NCBI RefSeq assembly: GCF_002917925.1
Contig: NZ_PPFE01000012.1
Coordinates: 1-64,000 of the forward strand
Source: Roseovarius confluentis
GTDB lineage: Bacteria > Pseudomonadota > Alphaproteobacteria > Rhodobacterales > Rhodobacteraceae
DNA: 64,000 bases
Direction: 5' to 3'
Notes under the pieces: model-generated
What the model was told of the DNA's origin: nothing
The model's input: only the letters and a program-made list of their open reading frames with translations
Databases searched by the model: none
Translations under genes and position numbers: made by a program
In this document: one piece after another, positions 60,121-64,000 of the stretch
How the letters are laid out: each line of letters opens with the position of its first letter
How positions within the stretch are numbered: position 1 is the first letter of the stretch

Positions 60121-60600
60121 ATGAACATCACAGGACCAGCCCCTGTGACCTTCCTGCCCTCGGTGCCAGCCAGCGCCGGGCAGAACCTTCAGAAACTCGC
60201 CGTCAAGAGCGCCGCGGGGTCGGCGGAAAGCAGTGCGAGCGGCAACAATTCCGACAATGCCACGGGCGGCGACGGGCCGCGCATGGATGCGACGGCGCGT
60301 CCGGCCCGTGATCCGGCTGCCGACGATGTCTCGCGGCTGCCGGCCAAGGCGTCAGGCGAAAGCATGCTCGACGCGCGGATCAAGAGCCAAGAGACTCCGC
60401 GCGATCAACTGGTCGCGGCGCAGTACGAGTTGGTCGGGCGCCAGCAGGATCTTCTGCGGGCCAGCACGCGACTGGAACAGTCGCAGGCCGCGCGCGACAT
60501 CACCGACCTTCGCGAGATGATCGAGGTTCTGAAGATCGAGGTGGGCGGGGACCAATCGCCAAGCCCGTCAGCCAGTCCTGCCGTTGAAGACGGGTCCTGA
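60121..60600 (+). CDS. Hypothetical protein (159 aa), disordered N-terminus and C-terminal helix
   Basis: The first about 80 residues are rich in Ser, Ala, Gly, Asn and Pro (AGSAESSASGNNSDNATGGD) and are probably disordered. A helix follows from about 95 to 140 (RDQLVAAQYELVGRQQDLLR, then LEQSQAARDITDLREMIEVL). It has no signal peptide or cysteine. GGAG lies before the ATG. No family is recognised; the helix may form a coiled coil. Its place between rutR and preA gives no clue. Confidence 0.62.
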   Translation: MNITGPAPVTFLPSVPASAGQNLQKLAVKSAAGSAESSASGNNSDNATGGDGPRMDATARPARDPAADDVSRLPAKASGESMLDARIKSQETPRDQLVAAQYELVGRQQDLLRASTRLEQSQAARDITDLREMIEVLKIEVGGDQSPSPSASPAVEDGS

Positions 60601-60698
60601 GGACCGCGCGCGAAACCGTGGGTGGCGATGCGCAGGGCACCGGAAGGCCTCCTGACGCCTTAACCTGATCTTTACCACGGTGGCGTCAGCTTTGGAGC

Positions 60699-60929
60699 AT
60701 GACCCATGTCATTCGCCCTGTTCCGGCCGCCCCTTGGGTATCGCAACTGTTTTCGAGCCAATCGGCACGCAAAGGCTCTGTCGTGCGGCGGTCCCGCCGG
60801 TGGGTGGAGCGCGAAGTCGGGCGTGAGGAATTTGAGCGCGAAGTGCGCCGGCGCGGCTTTCACCTGATCGAAACCGGCGACCAGATGATCGTGGTCTGCC
60901 ATGCGGGGCCCATTCGGATCGTGTTTTGA
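60699..60929 (+). CDS. Small basic hypothetical protein (76 aa)
   Basis: The product is Arg-rich in the middle (RRSRRWVEREVGREEFEREV) and ends in a beta-strand pair (GFHLIETGDQMIVVCHAGPI). I recall similar short Rhodobacteraceae proteins, sometimes mislabelled as phosphoribosylanthranilate isomerase, but at 76 aa it cannot be that TIM-barrel enzyme. A GGAG lies unusually close to the ATG. It converges on preA across two palindromes. Confidence 0.6.
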   Translation: MTHVIRPVPAAPWVSQLFSSQSARKGSVVRRSRRWVEREVGREEFEREVRRRGFHLIETGDQMIVVCHAGPIRIVF

Positions 60930-60944
60930 TGCGGTGCGGATCGT

Positions 60945-60974
60945 CCCCAGAAAATTCGTACGAATTTTCTGGGG
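60945..60974. repeat. Perfect 30-bp palindrome at the 3' end of preA
   Basis: CCCCAGAAAATTCGT (60945-60959) is followed directly by its exact reverse complement ACGAATTTTCTGGGG. The centre TTCGTACGAA is shared with the next palindrome. It lies between two convergent genes. Confidence 0.85.
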
Positions 60975-60976
60975 GA

Positions 60977-61000
60977 CAGATTTTTCGTACGAAGAATCTG
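60977..61000. repeat. Second palindrome with the same TTCGTACGAA core
   Basis: CAGATTTTTCGT and ACGAAGAATCTG form a 12-bp-arm palindrome with a single mismatch that would be a G-U pair in RNA. It follows the first palindrome by 2 bp and ends 6 bp before the preA stop codon. Confidence 0.8.
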
Positions 61001-61006
61001 GGGCGG

Positions 61007-62311
61007 TCATTCCGCGGCGCAGGTCCCCGGATTGTTGGGGTGGGTCGTCCAGTTGGCGTAGTCGTCCTGGACCGTCTTTCCAGTGCGGGGATCTGTCGTG
61101 CCGGGGCTGAGTTCCTCCATCGTGATGCAATTCTCGACGGGGCAGACATTGACGCAGAGATTGCAGGCGACGCATTCTTCGTCGATCACCTCGAAGGTGC
61201 GCTCCGGAGACATCGAAATCGCCTGGTGCGAGGTGTCCTCGCAGGCGGCATAGCAGCGACCGCACTTGATGCAGAGGTCCTGGTCGATCCGGGCTTTCGT
61301 CACGTAGTTGAGATTGAGGTGCTGCCAGTCGCTGAGATTCGGGACGGCGCGGCCAACGAGGTCGTCGGTGGAGGTGAAACCTTTTTCGTCCATGAACTGG
61401 GACAGGCCCGAGATCATTTCCTGCACGATCTTGAAGCCGTATGTCATGGCCGCCGTGCAGACCTGCACGTTGCCTGCGCCGAGCGACATGAACTCGGCGG
61501 CGTCGCGCCATGTGGTGATGCCGCCTATCCCTGAGATGGGCAGGCCGGCGAGCGAGGGCGTGCGAGCGATCTCGGCCACCATGTTGAGCGCTATGGGTTT
61601 CACTGCCGGGCCGCAATAACCGCCATGCGCGCCTTTGCCGTCGATGGTGGGTTCTGGCGCGAAACTGTCGAGGTTGACGGACGTGATCGAGTTGATCGTG
61701 TTGATCAGTGACACCGCGTCGGCGCCGCCGTCCTTGGCCGCCTGCGCGGGTTTGCGCACGTCGGTGATGTTGGGCGTGAGTTTCACGATGACGGGCAGGT
61801 TTGAGTGTTTCTTGCACCATTCGGTGACCTGGCCCACGTATTCCGGCACCTGGCCAACGGCGGAGCCCATGCCGCGTTCGGACATGCCGTGCGGACAGCC
61901 GAAGTTCAGTTCCACGCCGTCGCAACCGGTTTCCAGCACACGGTCTAGGATGGACTTCCAGCTGTCCTCGTTCACCGGGACCATGAGCGAGGCGATGAGG
62001 GCGCGGTCGGGGTAGTCCTTTTTCACCCGCGTCATCTCGTCGAGGTTGGTTTGCAGCGGGCGGTCGGTGATCAGCTCGATATTGTTCAGCCCCAGAAGGC
62101 GGCGGTCGGCGCCCCAGATCGCGCCGTAGCGGGGCCCGTTGACGTTGACGACAGGTGGGCCCTCTTCGCCCAGGGTTTTCCAGACCACGCCGCCCCAGCC
62201 GGCCTCGAAGGCGCGGCGGACGTTGTATTCCTTGTCGGTGGGCGGGGCGGAGGCCAGCCAGAACGGGTTGGGCGAGGTGATGCCGATGAAATTCGTCGTC
62301 AGGTCAGCCAT
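61007..62311 (-). CDS. preA: Dihydropyrimidine dehydrogenase (NAD) subunit PreA
   Basis: PreA (434 aa) reduces uracil and thymine to the 5,6-dihydro forms, using electrons passed from PreT. The FMN-binding TIM barrel runs to about 325 (ELNFGCPHGMSERGMG, KLTPNITDVRKPAQAAKDGG, GISGIGG-like LPISGIGGITTW). The C-terminal ferredoxin domain has DLCIKCGRCYAACEDTSHQ and ECVACNLCVNVCPVENC for two 4Fe-4S clusters. It starts within the end of the methyltransferase gene. The residue where mammalian DPD has its active-site Cys reads Val (GSAVGQVPE). Confidence 0.94.
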   Translation of the reverse strand: MADLTTNFIGITSPNPFWLASAPPTDKEYNVRRAFEAGWGGVVWKTLGEEGPPVVNVNGPRYGAIWGADRRLLGLNNIELITDRPLQTNLDEMTRVKKDYPDRALIASLMVPVNEDSWKSILDRVLETGCDGVELNFGCPHGMSERGMGSAVGQVPEYVGQVTEWCKKHSNLPVIVKLTPNITDVRKPAQAAKDGGADAVSLINTINSITSVNLDSFAPEPTIDGKGAHGGYCGPAVKPIALNMVAEIARTPSLAGLPISGIGGITTWRDAAEFMSLGAGNVQVCTAAMTYGFKIVQEMISGLSQFMDEKGFTSTDDLVGRAVPNLSDWQHLNLNYVTKARIDQDLCIKCGRCYAACEDTSHQAISMSPERTFEVIDEECVACNLCVNVCPVENCITMEELSPGTTDPRTGKTVQDDYANWTTHPNNPGTCAAE

Positions 62312-63183
62312 GAGCGTGTTTCCCTTGTCTGGTGTCGCGGGGACTGGGGCGCGTTGCGGCGAAAGATCATTTCCACCGGTGCGATGTCGCCCGCCTGCAG
62401 GTGTGTCACGTAATTCTTGATCTTTTCGGGCCCGGTGTCGTGCATCAGAAGGTGGATGCCGACGGGCGGCGGGCCGCCGGCCTCTTCGATGCGTTTGAAA
62501 ACGCGATCGAAGAAGGCCTTTGCAAATTCGGAGCGGTCGCGCTCGCCCACTTGCGAGAAGCCGGCTGCGGCGGCGGCCTGACGGTAGGTCTCGGGCGGGG
62601 CCACGAAGGAGAAATCGGCCTGTTCCGCCCAGGGGAACGGAAAGGTCAGGGGACGGTCCGAGCCGCGCATCACGTCGAAGAGCGCGAAGGTGCCGCCGGG
62701 GACGAGGACGCGGGCGGCCTCGGAGAAAAGGCGGGTCTTGTCTTCGATATTCATGCCGACATGGAACATGAGGGCGAGGTCAGCGCTGGCATCCGTCTCG
62801 GGCAGGTCGAGGGCGCTGCCGGTTGTGAAACTGGTGCGGTCGGCCATGTCGGTGGCGGCGCTGAGCGCCTTGGCGGCGGCGATGAAATCAGGGGTCAGGT
62901 CGATACCGCGCACATGCGCGCCGGTGCGGGCAGCGACGTGGCGGGATGCGCCGCCGATGCCGCAGCCGATATCGAGAACGCGGGTCTCGGGCGTAATGCT
63001 GAGCTGGTCGATCAGGGCATCGGTGGCCTCGACGCCGCCGGTGTGGAATTCGTCCACGGGCTTGAGGTCATCAAGACCGGGCGCGTCGGGATCGACGCCG
63101 GCCTTTTCAAGGGCCGCGCGGATCGCGTCGATCAGGTTGGTGGTGGAATAATGGGTGGACACACGGGACTCGACATCGCTCAT
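62299..63183 (-). CDS. SAM-dependent methyltransferase inside the preT-preA operon
   Basis: This 294-aa class I methyltransferase has motif I RVLDIGCGIGGASRHVAART (about 72-91), an acidic strand end (VRGIDLTPDFIAAAKALS) and motif IV around ASADLALMFHVGMNIEDK. It resembles the UbiE/sarcosine-dimethylglycine methyltransferase group (IEEAGGPPPVGIHLLM in the C-terminal part). Substrate is unknown. It lies 38 bp after preT and its last 13 bases overlap preA, so it is made together with the pyrimidine dehydrogenase. Confidence 0.88.
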   Translation of the reverse strand: MSDVESRVSTHYSTTNLIDAIRAALEKAGVDPDAPGLDDLKPVDEFHTGGVEATDALIDQLSITPETRVLDIGCGIGGASRHVAARTGAHVRGIDLTPDFIAAAKALSAATDMADRTSFTTGSALDLPETDASADLALMFHVGMNIEDKTRLFSEAARVLVPGGTFALFDVMRGSDRPLTFPFPWAEQADFSFVAPPETYRQAAAAAGFSQVGERDRSEFAKAFFDRVFKRIEEAGGPPPVGIHLLMHDTGPEKIKNYVTHLQAGDIAPVEMIFRRNAPQSPRHQTRETRSWLT

Positions 63184-63221
63184 GGCGCTTCTCCTGCGGA
63201 ACCGGGATGGTGCGCAGTGTA

Positions 63222-64000
63222 TCACGAAACGAGGCTTTTATGGATGTCTTCGGCGGCGTCGCGGCCCTCGGCCACGGCTGTCACCGTCAGGTCGTCGCCG
63301 CCCGCGGCGCAATCGCCCCCCGCCCAGACGCCGGTGACCGAGGTGCGGCCCGCGCCCGTGATGGCGATCTTGCGGCCATCGAGATCGGGCAGGGCGTCGC
63401 CCGCGAGTGCCTGGCCGATGGCCTTGAACACCTGGTCGGCGGGGATGCGCACGGTCTCGCCCGTCGGGGTGAGGGCGTCGTCGGTATATTCGAACTCGAT
63501 CTCGCGGACGGTGCCGTTGCCGTGGATGGCGCGGGGCGTGGCATTCGTGATGATGCGCACGCCCTTGGACGCGGCGAGGTTCTGTTCATAGACGCTGGCG
63601 TTCATGCGGTCACGGCCCCGGCGGTAGACCAGCGTGACGTTGAGCGCGCCCAGCAGTTTCGCCTGCACGGCCGCGTCGATGGCGGTCATGCCGCCGCCGA
63701 TCACCACGACGTCGCGGCCCACCTGAAGCGCGCGCAGATCACTGGCCTGGCGCAGGTCGGAGATGAAATCGACCGCGTCGAGCACGCCGGTCTTGTCCTC
63801 GCCGTCGAGGCCGAGCGCGTTGACGCCACCCAGGCCGATGCCGAGGAAGATTGCGTCGAACTGGTCGCGCAGGGTGTCGAGGCTGAGGTCGGGGCCAAGG
63901 GCCTTGCCGTTTTCCAGGGTGATGCCGCCGATCTTCAGCAGCCAGTCGACCTCGCGTTCGGCGAAGCCGTCCACTGTCTTGTAGGCGGCGATGCCGTATT
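63222..64000 (-). CDS. preT: Dihydropyrimidine dehydrogenase (NAD) subunit PreT (partial, C-terminal part)
   Basis: The frame is open to the window edge, so the N-terminal Fe-S part is missing. The visible 259 or so residues are of the GltD-like flavoprotein family: FDAIFLGIGLGGVNALGLDG, the second Rossmann motif DVVVIGGGMTAIDAAVQAKL, VTLVYRRGRDRMNAS and the closing FAD motif TSVTGVWAGGDCAAGGDDLT. PreT takes electrons from NAD(P)H and passes them to PreA. Operon order is preT, methyltransferase, preA. Confidence 0.92.
   Translation of the reverse strand, partial: YGIAAYKTVDGFAEREVDWLLKIGGITLENGKALGPDLSLDTLRDQFDAIFLGIGLGGVNALGLDGEDKTGVLDAVDFISDLRQASDLRALQVGRDVVVIGGGMTAIDAAVQAKLLGALNVTLVYRRGRDRMNASVYEQNLAASKGVRIITNATPRAIHGNGTVREIEFEYTDDALTPTGETVRIPADQVFKAIGQALAGDALPDLDGRKIAITGAGRTSVTGVWAGGDCAAGGDDLTVTAVAEGRDAAEDIHKSLVS

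Noticed and set aside
60699..60929. Phosphoribosylanthranilate isomerase
   Set aside because: The 76-aa product is far too short for that barrel enzyme and lacks its motifs.

Overview
The window is about 64 kb of high-GC chromosome from an alphaproteobacterium, most likely of the Roseobacter/Rhodobacteraceae group. Support comes from FnrL beside hemN, ccoNOQP with a separate ccoGHIS operon, a short-form IlvD, phaA/phaB, an ETF-ubiquinone oxidoreductase, GcvA-type LysR regulators with divergent tiny ORFs, and the alphaproteobacterial 21-bp palindromic repeat. Most of it is ordinary, densely packed chromosome. The left edge is mobile DNA and the right third is repeat-rich.

Layout. 1-2.6 kb: the tail of an IS110-family transposase, an amidase, an AlpA-type regulator and the 3' stub of a tyrosine integrase, which together look like a decayed integrative element. 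2.6-9.6 kb: rluA, an unusual kinase-like protein, a broken glycosyltransferase-25-like gene, an aldehyde dehydrogenase, a 1-Cys peroxiredoxin, an AstE-like deacylase, a membrane protein and a rhodanese. 9.8-17.4 kb: mutL-rmuC, a block of lineage-specific genes, ilvD and tag. 17.5-22.6 kb: an EAL protein, phaA-patatin-phaB, then a LysR gene with a divergent 39-aa ORF. 22.7-33.4 kb: housekeeping genes (DUF465, TrmN6-like, DUF2007, ispB, ispE, a TPR protein, ETF-QO, greA, usp, a NifU-like gene, tsaB, rimI).

33.4-47.8 kb is a microaerobic respiration region: hemN, fnrL, a hemerythrin-like protein, a tandem Usp protein, ccoNOQP (cbb3 oxidase) and ccoGHIS (its assembly factors). Two perfect FNR boxes (TTGAT-N4-ATCAA) and two one-mismatch boxes lie at the hemN/fnrL, usp/ccoN and ccoG promoters, so FnrL probably controls itself, haem synthesis, the oxidase and its maturation. 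An alpha/beta hydrolase, a 51-aa ORF and a second LysR gene lie between the two cco operons. 47.9-51.7 kb: a D,D-carboxypeptidase with a SPOR domain and a TrkA/TrkH potassium uptake pair.

51.8-64 kb is a reductive pyrimidine (or hydantoin) degradation locus: a ThiXYZ-like ABC importer, dihydropyrimidinase, an M20-type carbamoyl-amino-acid hydrolase, a RutR-like TetR regulator with a RutR-like operator, PreA and the 3' part of PreT. Unexpected insertions are a GIY-YIG gene bracketed by palindromic repeats, a SAM methyltransferase between preT and preA, and three small unknown genes. A strong tandem palindrome lies at the 3' end of preA. No tRNA, rRNA or CRISPR array was recognised.
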